This document shows positions 41,586-51,159 of a stretch of 64,000 nt of DNA, in pieces. Below the pieces are notes generated by a model. It ran no database searches, was not told where the DNA came from, and saw only the letters and a list, made by a program, of their open reading frames with translations. Within the stretch, counting starts at the first letter, position 1, and each line of letters opens with the position of its first letter. The stretch is from the NCBI GenBank assembly GCA_039978895.1, contig JBDWAL010000018.1, positions 124,001-188,000 of the forward strand, given 5' to 3'. The translations under genes and the position numbers were made by a program. The DNA is from Aliishimia sp039978895. GTDB lineage: Bacteria; Pseudomonadota; Alphaproteobacteria; Rhodobacterales; Rhodobacteraceae.

Positions 41586-42404
41586 TCACTGACCTTGCGC
41601 CAGTGGCCAATAAAAATCAGGTGGAATGCCCGCTTCGGCGCGTTTTTCTTCATTAAAGGGAGGTTTCAAGCCGCCATGGAAGTAACGCTGCACAAGTTCG
41701 TGAAATACGACAACAGGATCAAGGTTCTCCCGTCCACACAGGAAATGGAACCATTTAGACCCGTAGGCCACGTGGTGCACCTCTTCGGCGTAGATAACCT
41801 CCAATGCCTCGACGGCCTTGGTGGCTTTGGCGTTTTGGAAAATCTTGATCATACCGGGCGTAACATCTAGTCCGCGCGCTTCCAAAACCATGGGGACTAC
41901 GGCCAATCGCCCCATTAGATCAGTGGCTGTGTCCTCGGCCGCACGCCACATCCCGGCATGGGCTGGCAAGGCGCCATAATGGCTCCCTTCCGCTTCAAGA
42001 CAGTCGCACATCAAATTGAAATGCTTTGATTCTTCGTCTGCAGACTTTACCCAATCATCATAAAACCCAATCGGCATTGGCACATGCCCAAAGCGCGCAA
42101 TGATATCCCAATGCAGATCCACTGCGTTGAGTTCGATATGGGCGACCGCATGTAGCAAGGCGATCCGCCCCTCTGGGCTTCCGGGGCGGCGACGGGGCAC
42201 GTCACGTGGGCTGAGCAATTCGGGTTTGGGCGGGCGCGCAGGATGCATCGGCGGCGTTGCGGTCCCGATTGCAATGCCTTCCCCAGCTTCCCGCGCCGTC
42301 TGCCATTGCTTTGCATAAGCACGTGACAGGGCAGTTTTTTCACGCCCATCTGCACAATTCAGCACTTGAGTTGCCATATCGGTGAGGGTCAGGGCATCGC
42401 TCAT
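41586..42404 (-). CDS. DUF455 ferritin-like protein
   Basis: A 272-residue protein of the DUF455 family, a ferritin-like helical bundle. Candidate metal ligands are in LLHAVAHIELNAVDLHWDII, DEESKHFNLMCDCLE and YAEEVHHVAYGSKWFHFLC (Glu and His residues in the pattern of diiron proteins). A redox or tRNA-modification-like activity (MiaE resemblance) has been suggested by fold only; no reaction can be assigned. ATG 42404 overlaps the bcp stop by 4 nt, so it is cotranscribed with a peroxiredoxin, fitting an oxidative-stress or oxygen-dependent role. Confidence 0.85.
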   Translation of the reverse strand: MSDALTLTDMATQVLNCADGREKTALSRAYAKQWQTAREAGEGIAIGTATPPMHPARPPKPELLSPRDVPRRRPGSPEGRIALLHAVAHIELNAVDLHWDIIARFGHVPMPIGFYDDWVKSADEESKHFNLMCDCLEAEGSHYGALPAHAGMWRAAEDTATDLMGRLAVVPMVLEARGLDVTPGMIKIFQNAKATKAVEALEVIYAEEVHHVAYGSKWFHFLCGRENLDPVVVFHELVQRYFHGGLKPPFNEEKRAEAGIPPDFYWPLAQGQ

Positions 42405-42895
42405 TGCGTTTGGTCTGCCATGTTTTGCACGAAATCCAACACGTCCTCTGCGTGGCCGGGCACCTTCACCTTACGCCATGCGCGCGCAATCTTGCCTGCG
42501 CCATCAATCACAAACGTGGCGCGTTCAATCCCCATGAATTTCTTGCCATACATGTTTTTTTCGACCCAAACGCCGAAATCTTCGCTCGTGGAGCCATGCT
42601 CATCCGACAGTAACGGTGTTGTTAGATCGTGCTTGGCGATAAATTTATCGTGGCTTTTCAGGCTATCCTTAGAAATTCCGAACACTTTCGCGCCAATTTG
42701 AGCGAATTCATCCATCAACCCTGAGAAAGCAATGGATTCCTTTGTGCACCCCGAGGTATCATCACGCGGATAAAAGAACAGCACCACCGTTTGGTTGCGC
42801 AATCCAGCAAGCGTCACAGTCTCGCCGTCATGCCCAGCTACGGGTAAGGTGAAGTCCGGGGCGGTTTCAAGGTTGGTTTCAGGGGCATCAGTCAT
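42401..42895 (-). CDS. bcp: Thioredoxin-dependent thiol peroxidase (Bcp/PrxQ)
   Basis: A peroxiredoxin of 164 residues that reduces hydroperoxides. The peroxidatic Cys50 lies in FFYPRDDTSGCTKESIAFSG. The resolving Cys that many Bcp proteins carry five residues later is missing (Ser/Ile/Ala in its place), so it is probably a 1-Cys type. ATG 42895 is preferred over the upstream ATG 42931, because the family normally begins shortly before the APDFTLP motif. It is the first gene of a unit with DUF455 and divergent from the YhdP-like gene. Confidence 0.92.
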   Translation of the reverse strand: MTDAPETNLETAPDFTLPVAGHDGETVTLAGLRNQTVVLFFYPRDDTSGCTKESIAFSGLMDEFAQIGAKVFGISKDSLKSHDKFIAKHDLTTPLLSDEHGSTSEDFGVWVEKNMYGKKFMGIERATFVIDGAGKIARAWRKVKVPGHAEDVLDFVQNMADQTQ

Positions 42896-43015
42896 CGATG
42901 AAAGCCTTATGCTATACTCTGCGTGGATCACTTATGGGCAGTGACACCATTGTTCTAGGTCGGGAGCAAGCCGATTAAACCCGATGACGCGCCAAAAAAA
43001 GATACAACAGAGCGG

Positions 43016-46000
43016 GTGCCGCAACCAGCCAAGCGTTCGCCGTGGCGGCTTTTGCGACGCAGCTTGCTGTATTTTTGCGCGATCGTGTTCTTCAGCCTGA
43101 CAGGATTGCTGCTTTGGTTGCTCGACAGACCCGTTGAAGCCCCTGATTGGCTGCAAGCGCGCATTGAGGCACATATTGCGGCGCAAGCCCCGGACATAGC
43201 GATCAAATTTGGCGGCATGGTGATGACTGTGCAAACCGGCTGGCGTCCGATGTTAGAGCTGCGCGATGTGCGGTTTGAAAATGCGGGTGGGGTCGAACTG
43301 TTATCTGTGTCTGATCTGCAAGCAACTTTGGCGATGCGGCCTCTTCTGGACGGTTTGGTTCAGCCAAGAACCGTTTCAATGACCGGTCTGTTTGCAACAG
43401 TGCGGCGCAGCACAGATGGGCAAGTCAGTGTCGTCGTGTCTGCAAATGGCAATTCAGGCAGTCTGCAAGCGGCCACAATTCCCGAGCTGATCAATCAATT
43501 GGATGATTTGTTCCTGATTCCCGAACTGGCGGCCCTTAGTTCTGTCGACGTAAACAGTGTGACCTTGCGATATGAAGACGGGCGCGCGCGCAGGGCTTGG
43601 ACCGTGGATGGTGCGCGATTACGGGTTCAACGCGACCAAACCGATTTAACGGTGTCCGCGGATTTGGCTTTGTTGAGCGGTGGTGCGGACGTGGCCACAA
43701 TGGCGGGTAATTTCACGTCTCCCTTGGGCGCGGCTGAAGCCGAATTTGGGGTTACGGTGACGGATGTGGACGCACGCGATGTCGCGGCATTCACACCTGC
43801 TTTTGGGTGGTTGGACGCATTGCGCGCGCCGATTTCGGGAAGTTTGCGGGGCGGCGTCGCCGCAGACGGGACGCTCACGCCGCTCAATGCAACTTTGCAA
43901 ATTAGCGAAGGCGTGTTGCAACCTACTGGCGACACTCGCCCAATGCCCTTTCAATCTGCGCGCACCTATTTTTCCTTTGATCCCAGCAGCAATCAATTGG
44001 TTTTTGACGAATTGTCATTGGTGAGCGCTTGGGGAACAGGGCGTGCGGTGGGGCGGGCAACGTTGACAGGGATTGAAACCGGACGACTGGAACAACTGGT
44101 TGGCCAGGTTCAGGTCTCAGCTATGCAGGTTAATCCACCCAACGTGTATGACGCGCCCCTAGATTTAGAAGGCGCAGAGGTCGATTTCCGACTGATCCCA
44201 CATCCGTTCCAGTTTGATTTGGGCCAAATGCGTATTGTGGATCAAGGGCGTTCGCTTCGCTTGGAGGGTGCGTTGAAGGCTGCGCCGGGGGGATGGGATC
44301 TTGCCTTGGATGGACGCATGGAAGGTTTGACACCTAAGCGTTTGATGGAACTTTGGCCACCACGCGCTGTCCCGAAGACACGACAATGGCTGGTCGAAAA
44401 TCTGTTGGGTGGCAACCTAAAAGACATCGATTTTGCGCTGCGTACAGTGCCGGGTTCCAAACCCAACAGCTATCTGAGTTTCGCCTTTGATGAGGCCAGC
44501 ATCCGCTACATGAAGCATTTGCCGCCGATCACGCATGGTCGCGGTGTGGCGTCCATTTTGCGCGACCGATTTGCACTCAACTTGGATTCCGGGGTCGTGG
44601 AAACACCACAAACCGGGCAAGTCGACGTCTCGGGCAGCAGTTTTGTGATACCAGATGTCAAAGTAAAAGGCGGTGTGCCGGCTGAGGTCCATATCCGCAC
44701 GAGCAGCAAGGCGACGGCCTTGATGGCGGTTCTGGACCGTGAGCCCCTTAACATTCTAAGCAACGCCGGGCTGCCCATAGATGTGGTGGATGCAGTGGCA
44801 GATGCGCAAGCCACAATCAAGCTGCCGCTAAGGGCCGATTTGAAACCACAAGACGTGCTCTTTGATGTCTCAGGTGATTTGCGTGAATTGAGCTCAACGA
44901 CGTTGGTGAAAGATACAGACATTCGGTCCGCCAATCTCAAGCTGGTTGCCCGCAACATTGGTGATGATCCACGGGTTGAGATATCTGGTCCGGGCACCTT
45001 TGATGGAGTCCCGTTTGATGTGGTGTGGCGCCAAGCATTGGGCGCGCAAGCAGCCGGGGGCAGCACAGTTTCTGGACGTATGGAGCTGTCAGCCGACAGC
45101 ACAAAAGCGTTGAACATCGACCTTCCCCCTGGAACGATAAGCGGGACCGGGAGTGGCCAGATAGATATCGCGTTGCCCAAAGATGGCGTACCGCAATTTG
45201 ATCTGAGCAGTAATTTGTCAGGTGTTGGCCTGTCGATCCCGGCATTGGCCGTATCCAAAGCGCGCGCTGGAACTGGAACATTGCGCGTTTCAGGAAGCTT
45301 GGGGGAGCGGCCGCGTGTCGACCGTCTTGAACTGAATGTTGCAGGTTTGTCTGCGGCAGGTCGCGTTGATCTACGTGCAGATGGCGGTTTGGACGAAGCG
45401 CGGTTTTCACGTGTTAAAGTCGGCAATTGGTTGGACGCGCCGGTATCCCTTGTTGGGCGCGGGGCCGGGGCTGCGCCAAGTGTTGTTGTGCGGGGTGGTC
45501 AGCTGGATATGCGACAGGCGGCATTCGGTGCCAGCAGTGGCGGCGGCTCGGCGGGCGGTTCCGGCGGGGAAACTGGACCGCTCAGCCTAACTTTGGATCG
45601 TTTGCAACTGACCGACACAATTGCGCTGACCGATATGCGCGGGGATTTTAACTTGCGGCGTGGCTTGCAGGGGAAGTTCTCAGGCAAGGTCAACGGTCAG
45701 GCGGCTGTTACCGGGGAAGTTTTGCCGCAAAGCGGACGGAGTGCTTTTCGCATCAAGTCAAGCAACGCTGGGTCAGTATTCGCCGCTGCAGGCCTTTTGA
45801 AGCAAGCACGTGGCGGAGATATGACGTTGCTTATGAACCCTGTTGGGACAGCGGGTGCTTTTAACGGTGCGCTGACAATTACCAATACACGGGTGAAAGA
45901 CGCGCCCGCGATTGCGGCCTTGTTTAATGCGCTGTCAGTTGTCGGTCTGCTAGAGCAAATGGGTGGCCAAGGGCTGCATTTTTCGAATGTGGAAGCCGCG

Positions 46001-46402
46001 TTTCGTCTGACACCGCAGCGCGTAACTTTAACTCAGGCGAGCGCTGTTGGCCCATCTATCGGATTGTCGATGGATGGAACATATGATGTGAACACGTCAC
46101 GTATGGATATGCAGGGGGTGTTTTCGCCAATCTATCTGATCAACGGGATCGGCTCTTTGTTGACCCGCAAAGGGGAAGGCTTGATTGGTTTCAACTTCCG
46201 CCTGACCGGACCCGCAAGTGGGCCGCGTGTGCAAGTTAACCCGCTCTCCGCACTTACCCCAAGTATTTTCCGCGAGATTTTCCGTCGCCCGGCCCCCAAA
46301 GTGCAAGTGGAACCCGGTGAAGAACCAGGTGCCACACCGCGCGTGCTGCAAACGCCAAAACGCTCAAACCGACCGGTTGCGCAAAGTGGCGGAGATCGTT
46401 AA
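43016..46402 (+). CDS. YhdP-like AsmA/TamB-family giant membrane-anchored protein
   Basis: A protein of 1128 or more residues with one N-terminal transmembrane helix (LLYFCAIVFFSLTGLLLWLL) and a long beta-strand-rich periplasmic body (DUF3971 and AsmA-like C-terminal region, for example FSPIYLINGIGSLLTRKGEG). Members of this superfamily form bridges thought to carry phospholipids from the inner to the outer membrane. No ATG is available: GTG 43016 has only a weak ribosome-binding site, whereas a 14-codon longer frame begins with ATT 42974, 7 nt after GGGAG. The upstream stop is at 42956. The Pro/Arg-rich tail ends 9 nt before queA. Confidence 0.88.
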   Translation: MPQPAKRSPWRLLRRSLLYFCAIVFFSLTGLLLWLLDRPVEAPDWLQARIEAHIAAQAPDIAIKFGGMVMTVQTGWRPMLELRDVRFENAGGVELLSVSDLQATLAMRPLLDGLVQPRTVSMTGLFATVRRSTDGQVSVVVSANGNSGSLQAATIPELINQLDDLFLIPELAALSSVDVNSVTLRYEDGRARRAWTVDGARLRVQRDQTDLTVSADLALLSGGADVATMAGNFTSPLGAAEAEFGVTVTDVDARDVAAFTPAFGWLDALRAPISGSLRGGVAADGTLTPLNATLQISEGVLQPTGDTRPMPFQSARTYFSFDPSSNQLVFDELSLVSAWGTGRAVGRATLTGIETGRLEQLVGQVQVSAMQVNPPNVYDAPLDLEGAEVDFRLIPHPFQFDLGQMRIVDQGRSLRLEGALKAAPGGWDLALDGRMEGLTPKRLMELWPPRAVPKTRQWLVENLLGGNLKDIDFALRTVPGSKPNSYLSFAFDEASIRYMKHLPPITHGRGVASILRDRFALNLDSGVVETPQTGQVDVSGSSFVIPDVKVKGGVPAEVHIRTSSKATALMAVLDREPLNILSNAGLPIDVVDAVADAQATIKLPLRADLKPQDVLFDVSGDLRELSSTTLVKDTDIRSANLKLVARNIGDDPRVEISGPGTFDGVPFDVVWRQALGAQAAGGSTVSGRMELSADSTKALNIDLPPGTISGTGSGQIDIALPKDGVPQFDLSSNLSGVGLSIPALAVSKARAGTGTLRVSGSLGERPRVDRLELNVAGLSAAGRVDLRADGGLDEARFSRVKVGNWLDAPVSLVGRGAGAAPSVVVRGGQLDMRQAAFGASSGGGSAGGSGGETGPLSLTLDRLQLTDTIALTDMRGDFNLRRGLQGKFSGKVNGQAAVTGEVLPQSGRSAFRIKSSNAGSVFAAAGLLKQARGGDMTLLMNPVGTAGAFNGALTITNTRVKDAPAIAALFNALSVVGLLEQMGGQGLHFSNVEAAFRLTPQRVTLTQASAVGPSIGLSMDGTYDVNTSRMDMQGVFSPIYLINGIGSLLTRKGEGLIGFNFRLTGPASGPRVQVNPLSALTPSIFREIFRRPAPKVQVEPGEEPGATPRVLQTPKRSNRPVAQSGGDR

Positions 46403-46411
46403 GCGCGCGCC

Positions 46412-47494
46412 ATGCAACTAAGCGATTTTGATTTCCATCTGCCTGAGCAGCTTATTGCCACACGTCCGGCACAACCGCGATCTTCGGCAAGATTGTTGGT
46501 TGCGGATGGCGCAACACTTGGTGGGCCGATCCTTGATCAATGCGTGCTCGATTTAACCAAATGGCTGCGTCCGGGTGATCGATTGGTGTTGAACGATACC
46601 AAAGTGATCCCTGCGCGGTTGTCTGGAACACGCACACGGGACTCCGCCCAAGGGCGGGTGCAGGCCAAGATCGACGTCACGCTTTTGTCGCCCGAGGCAC
46701 AAGGGCAATGGACGGCGTTGATCAAACCGCTGCGCAAAGTGAAAATCGGCGAGACAATTGCGTTTGCCGCCGGATTGGCCGCAGAGATGGTTGATGTGCA
46801 AGACGGGCAGGGCGTGCTGAAGTTCAACTTGGAGGGTGACACCTTTCAAACCGCATTAAATGCTGCCGGGGCCATGCCCTTGCCGCCTTATATCGCGGCC
46901 AAACGCCCTGCAGATGCGCAAGACAAGACCGATTATCAAACAGTGTTTGCCAAGCAACTTGGGGCTGTCGCCGCGCCGACCGCGTCATTGCATTTTGATG
47001 ACGCCTTGCTGGATGCGCTGAAAAAACTTGGGGTCGCGTTTTCATTTGTGACTCTGCATGTGGGGGCAGGTACGTTCTTGCCGGTCAAAGTTGAAGATGT
47101 GACCACACATAAAATGCATTCGGAGTGGGGACGGGTCAGTGCACTAACGGCTGGCGAAATTCTGGCGACGAAGGCGGCTGGGGGGCGCGTGATCCCGGTG
47201 GGCACAACGGCATTGCGGTTGATCGAAACGGCGGCCCGTGAAACCGGTGAAATCGCAGCATGGGAAGGTGATACTGATATCTTTATCTATCCGGGCTTCT
47301 CGTTTCGCGTGGCTGATGGATTGATGACCAACTTTCACCTGCCCAAATCCACCTTGATGATGCTGGTCTCCGCACTGATGGGGCATGACCGGATGATGGA
47401 AATTTATGCGCATGCGGTAGAGACCGAATACCGATTTTTCAGTTATGGTGATAGTTCGCTACTTTTTCCGGCAGGCACTGCACGCGATACGTGA
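46412..47494 (+). CDS. queA: tRNA preQ1(34) S-adenosylmethionine ribosyltransferase-isomerase
   Basis: Transfers and rearranges the ribosyl part of SAM onto preQ1 in tRNA to form epoxyqueuosine. The 360-residue protein begins LSDFDFHLPEQLIATRPAQP and contains DRLVLNDTKVIPARLSGTR, TASLHFDDALLDAL, FVTLHVGAGTFLPVKVEDVT and the C-terminal DGLMTNFHLPKSTLMMLVSA and YRFFSYGDSSLL blocks, all standard. It follows the YhdP-like gene by 9 nt. No tgt gene is seen next to it in this window. Confidence 0.97.
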   Translation: MQLSDFDFHLPEQLIATRPAQPRSSARLLVADGATLGGPILDQCVLDLTKWLRPGDRLVLNDTKVIPARLSGTRTRDSAQGRVQAKIDVTLLSPEAQGQWTALIKPLRKVKIGETIAFAAGLAAEMVDVQDGQGVLKFNLEGDTFQTALNAAGAMPLPPYIAAKRPADAQDKTDYQTVFAKQLGAVAAPTASLHFDDALLDALKKLGVAFSFVTLHVGAGTFLPVKVEDVTTHKMHSEWGRVSALTAGEILATKAAGGRVIPVGTTALRLIETAARETGEIAAWEGDTDIFIYPGFSFRVADGLMTNFHLPKSTLMMLVSALMGHDRMMEIYAHAVETEYRFFSYGDSSLLFPAGTARDT

Positions 47495-47612
47495 AAACGT
47501 CACCCTTTGGTCGTAAATAGCGTCGACACTGCAGCGGATTTTCGGTCACACGGAAATCAGGGCCAGACCACAGAGTCGCTATCGGCACCGACGATTTCAA
47601 AAGGGTGTTAAC

Positions 47613-48872
47613 ATGAAACAAGTGTTCTCAAGCGCGTGGGCGCTGCTACTCGGAATGGGCTTGCTGATGATCGGCAACGGTATGCAAGGCACAATGATCG
47701 GTATCCGAGGCGAGATCGAAGGATTCTCTACTTTGCAGATGTCGATCATTATTTCTGCTTATTTCGCGGGGTTCTTGGGGGGCAGTAAAGTCGCGCCCGA
47801 CATGATCCGGCGTGTTGGGCATGTTCGTGTGTTTGCGGCCCTTGCTTCGCTGATTTCTGCTGTGATGATCCTTTACCCGACCCTGACGGACCCTTGGGTT
47901 TGGACCGCTGGACGCGTTATTATCGGATTTTGCTTTTCCGCGGTTTATGTGACGGCCGAAAGCTGGCTGAACAACGCGGCCACAAATGATAATCGTGGGC
48001 AGGCTTTGTCGGCCTATATGATGGTGCAAACTTCCGGTATTGTTCTAGCACAGGTGTTGTTGCTGACAGCGGACCCGACTGGATATGTGTTGTTTGTGAT
48101 CCCATCGATTCTGGTGTCGATTGCGATTACGCCTATTCTGCTCTCTATTAGCCCGACACCCGCGTTTGAACGTATTCAATCCACAAAACTGCGTGATTTA
48201 TGGGCGTTTTCTCCACTCGCGTTTGTTGGGATGTTCCTTTTGGGCGGCATTTTCTCAGCGCAATTCGGGATGGCACCTGTTTATGGATCGTTGGCGGGCC
48301 TGAGCGTGCCGCAGATTTCCACATTTGTGTCGATGTTTTTCGTCGGCGCGATGATCACTCAGTTCCCAATTGGATGGATGTCTGATCGGATGGAACGACG
48401 TGTTTTGATCATCATTGTCGCTGCAATCGGGGCCGGCGGCACAGTCATTGGCGCTGTCTTAGGGGACAATTTCGCGATGTTATTGGTGGCTGCATTTGTT
48501 ATGGGCGGGACAGCTAACCCATTGTATTCGCTTTTGATTGCGCACACGAATGACTTCTTGGACCCAGATGACATGGCCGGAGTGTCGGGTGGTTTGATCT
48601 TTGTAAGTGGCTTAGGCGCCATCACGGGACCTTTGATCACTGGACAGGCGATGGACGTGGCGGGGCCTGCGGGCTTCTTTGTCTTTTGTTTCGTTTTGTT
48701 CATCGCGATGGCGGTGTACGGACTATATCGTTCAACGCAGCGCTCTGGCACAGCGGTCGAAGACACAGGCAGTTATGTGGCCTTGTCACCCTCAACAGGC
48801 GCTATGGCTGTTGAGGTTGCTCAGGAAATCGCGATAGAGGAAGCACTTGAAGATGAAACCACTTTAAGTTGA
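47613..48872 (+). CDS. MFS transporter (YcaD-like)
   Basis: A 419-residue major facilitator with twelve predicted membrane helices. The first half has SAYFAGFLGGSKVAPDMIRR (the loop 2-3 motif position) and VYVTAESWLNNAATNDNRGQ, which resembles the YcaD branch; the second half starts around LWAFSPLAFVGMFLLGGIFS. The C-terminal 50 residues are acidic and cytoplasmic. AAAGGG precedes ATG 47613. The substrate is unknown. It stands alone, after queA. Confidence 0.88.
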   Translation: MKQVFSSAWALLLGMGLLMIGNGMQGTMIGIRGEIEGFSTLQMSIIISAYFAGFLGGSKVAPDMIRRVGHVRVFAALASLISAVMILYPTLTDPWVWTAGRVIIGFCFSAVYVTAESWLNNAATNDNRGQALSAYMMVQTSGIVLAQVLLLTADPTGYVLFVIPSILVSIAITPILLSISPTPAFERIQSTKLRDLWAFSPLAFVGMFLLGGIFSAQFGMAPVYGSLAGLSVPQISTFVSMFFVGAMITQFPIGWMSDRMERRVLIIIVAAIGAGGTVIGAVLGDNFAMLLVAAFVMGGTANPLYSLLIAHTNDFLDPDDMAGVSGGLIFVSGLGAITGPLITGQAMDVAGPAGFFVFCFVLFIAMAVYGLYRSTQRSGTAVEDTGSYVALSPSTGAMAVEVAQEIAIEEALEDETTLS

Positions 48873-48992
48873 AAATGCGATCAATGTGTCGGGGATGTTA
48901 AAATTTGTGACATATTCCCACTATCTAAGAGACAAATCCTTTGTAACGGTGGGGTGACAGATTTGTGTCGGCGGCGATCAAGGGAGTTTGTT

Positions 48993-49577
48993 ATGGTCGG
49001 TCCGGAAGATGTTTTAGAGTTTTGGCTTGATAAGATCGGGCCTAAAGGGTGGTACAAAGAAGATGCGGCATTGGACGCGCGCATCTTTGAGCGATTTCAA
49101 TCCTCGTTAGAGGGGGCCATAGAAGGGCGATATTCGCTCTGGCTTACATATCCTACGGGCACGTTGGCCTATATTGTTCTGACAGATCAGCTGTCGCGCA
49201 ATATGTATCGTGGGACCGGGCAAGCTTTTGCAAGTGACAAGCTGGCATTGGCAGCTGCGAAATCAGCAGTCCAAAAAGGGTGGGACCTAAAAGTTGACGA
49301 ACCTGCGCGACAGTTCTTCTATCTTCCGATGATGCATTCTGAATGTTTGTCGGACCAAGAACAATCTGTGCGCTTGATCTGTGAGCGGATGCCGGAAACA
49401 AAGGCTATGAATTTGCCCCATGCACGGGCACATCGTGAGGTCATTCGTCAGTTCGGGCGCTTCCCATATCGCAACGCCGCCTTGGCGCGGGATACGACCC
49501 AAGCGGAAGCAGCTTATCTTGCGACCGGCGGCTACGGAGAAACACTGCGCATGCTGGACGCCAAAAAAGCGTCCTAA
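48993..49577 (+). CDS. DUF924 family protein
   Basis: A 194-residue helical protein of the DUF924 family. Signature parts are PEDVLEFWLDKIGPKGWYKE, FQSSLEGAIEGRYSLWLTYP, IVLTDQLSRNMYRGTGQAFA, FFYLPMMHSECLSDQEQSV and HREVIRQFGRFPYRNAALAR. The fold resembles TPR-like bundles, and no biochemical function is established. ATG 48993 is chosen because GGGAG lies 6-7 nt upstream; a longer frame from 48954 lacks this. It is followed by lpdA after 124 bp. Confidence 0.88.
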   Translation: MVGPEDVLEFWLDKIGPKGWYKEDAALDARIFERFQSSLEGAIEGRYSLWLTYPTGTLAYIVLTDQLSRNMYRGTGQAFASDKLALAAAKSAVQKGWDLKVDEPARQFFYLPMMHSECLSDQEQSVRLICERMPETKAMNLPHARAHREVIRQFGRFPYRNAALARDTTQAEAAYLATGGYGETLRMLDAKKAS

Positions 49578-49645
49578 ATCAGAGTTATAAATACGGACTT
49601 GGGCGCGGCTGATTTGTCGCGCCTCATTCGGATTGCTGCGATGTC

Positions 49646-49673
49646 AAAACTAGTTTAACACTAAACTAGTTTT
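49646..49673. promoter_or_regulatory. Operator-like palindrome upstream of lpdA
   Basis: AAAACTAGTTTA (49646-49657) and TAAACTAGTTTT (49662-49673) form a perfect 12-bp inverted repeat with spacer ACAC, 28 bp before the lpdA start. Its core TAGTTTA-N4-TAAACTA is identical to that in front of pdhA. A possible -35 TTGCTG (49633-49638) would place the repeat over the -10 region. Confidence 0.7.
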
Positions 49674-49701
49674 AGACGGACCAACAAGCGGACGACACAT
49701 C

Positions 49702-51096
49702 ATGGCAGCCAAATCCTTTGATCTCATCGTAATCGGGGCTGGCCCCGGCGGATATGTGGCGGCTATCCGTGGCGCGCAAAACGGTCTGAATGTGTGCGTT
49801 GTCGAACGCGAACATCTGGGTGGCATTTGTCTGAACTGGGGCTGCATCCCAACAAAAGCCATGCTGAGATCTTCGGAAGTGTTTCACTTGATGCACCGTG
49901 CCAAGGAATTTGGCCTAAAGGCTGACAATATCGACTATGATCTAGATGCGGTTGTGAAGCGCTCGCGCGGTGTGGCGGGGCAGTTATCCGGCGGTGTCGG
50001 TCACTTGCTGAAGAAAAACAAGGTCACTGTCGTGATGGGCGAGGCGACGATCACCGCGCCTGGCAAAGTCAGCATCAAAACCGCGAAAGGGTCAGAAGAC
50101 CTTGTCGCGAAAAACCTCATTCTGGCGACGGGTGCACGTGCGCGGGAATTGCCGGGCTTGGAAGCCGATGGTGATCTGGTCTGGACTTACAAACACGCGC
50201 TGCAACCAAACAAAATGCCAAAGAAACTGCTCGTTATTGGGTCGGGCGCAATCGGGATCGAGTTTGCAAGCTTTTACAACACATTAGGGGCTGACACGAC
50301 CGTCGTCGAAGTCATGGACCGCGTGTTGCCCGTGGAAGACGCAGAGATCAGCGCGTTTGCGAAGAAATCCTTCGAAAAACAAGGCATGAAGATCATGCAA
50401 AAGGCCATGGTCAAACAGCTTGATCGCGGCAAAGGCAGGGTCACCGCACACATCGAAGTGGGCGGCAAAATCGAGAAGCACGATTTCGATACGGTCATTT
50501 CAGCTGTGGGGATCGTGGGCAACGTCGAAGGGCTTGGTCTTGAAGCGCTTGGTGTCAATATTGATCGCACCCATGTGGTGACAGATGAATTCTGCCGCAC
50601 CGGCGTCGAGGGCTTGTATGCGATTGGCGACATCGCAGGTGCCCCATGGCTGGCGCATAAAGCATCCCATGAAGGCACAATGGTGGCGGATTTGATCGCG
50701 GGCAAACATGCCCATCCTGTGAAACCCGAAAGCATTGCTGGATGCACATATTGCCACCCGCAGGTCGCCTCGGTTGGATATACCGAAGCGAAAGCGAAAG
50801 AGCTGGGCTTTGACATCAAAGTCGGACGGTTCCCATTCATGGGGAACGGCAAGGCTATCGCGTTGGGCGAGCCAGAAGGCATGATCAAAACAGTCTTTGA
50901 TGCCAAAACCGGTGAACTGCTTGGCGCGCACATGGTGGGTGCGGAAGTCACAGAACTGATCCAAGGCTATGTGGTTGGTCGCCAGTTGGAAACCACCGAA
51001 GAAGACTTAATGAACACTGTCTTCCCGCACCCAACCCTGTCGGAAATGATGCATGAGGCAACATTGGATGCGTATGGGATGACGATCCACTTTTGA
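49702..51096 (+). CDS. lpdA: Dihydrolipoyl dehydrogenase (E3)
   Basis: Reoxidises the dihydrolipoyl groups of 2-oxoacid dehydrogenase complexes with NAD+. The 464-residue flavoprotein has the FAD motif VIGAGPGGYVAAIRGAQNG, the redox disulfide GGICLNWGCIPTKA (cysteines near 43 and 48), the NAD-binding LLVIGSGAIGIEFASFY and the C-terminal HPTLSEMMHEA with the catalytic His. It is encoded 13 kb from pdhABC, but shares the operator-like sequence, which suggests that it is the E3 of the pyruvate dehydrogenase complex. Confidence 0.97.
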   Translation: MAAKSFDLIVIGAGPGGYVAAIRGAQNGLNVCVVEREHLGGICLNWGCIPTKAMLRSSEVFHLMHRAKEFGLKADNIDYDLDAVVKRSRGVAGQLSGGVGHLLKKNKVTVVMGEATITAPGKVSIKTAKGSEDLVAKNLILATGARARELPGLEADGDLVWTYKHALQPNKMPKKLLVIGSGAIGIEFASFYNTLGADTTVVEVMDRVLPVEDAEISAFAKKSFEKQGMKIMQKAMVKQLDRGKGRVTAHIEVGGKIEKHDFDTVISAVGIVGNVEGLGLEALGVNIDRTHVVTDEFCRTGVEGLYAIGDIAGAPWLAHKASHEGTMVADLIAGKHAHPVKPESIAGCTYCHPQVASVGYTEAKAKELGFDIKVGRFPFMGNGKAIALGEPEGMIKTVFDAKTGELLGAHMVGAEVTELIQGYVVGRQLETTEEDLMNTVFPHPTLSEMMHEATLDAYGMTIHF

Positions 51097-51159
51097 TGGT
51101 GTGGCTGTAACCCGCTGGTGGCTCTTGCCTTGGCGCTATCGCCTCTCCATAGATAGCGC

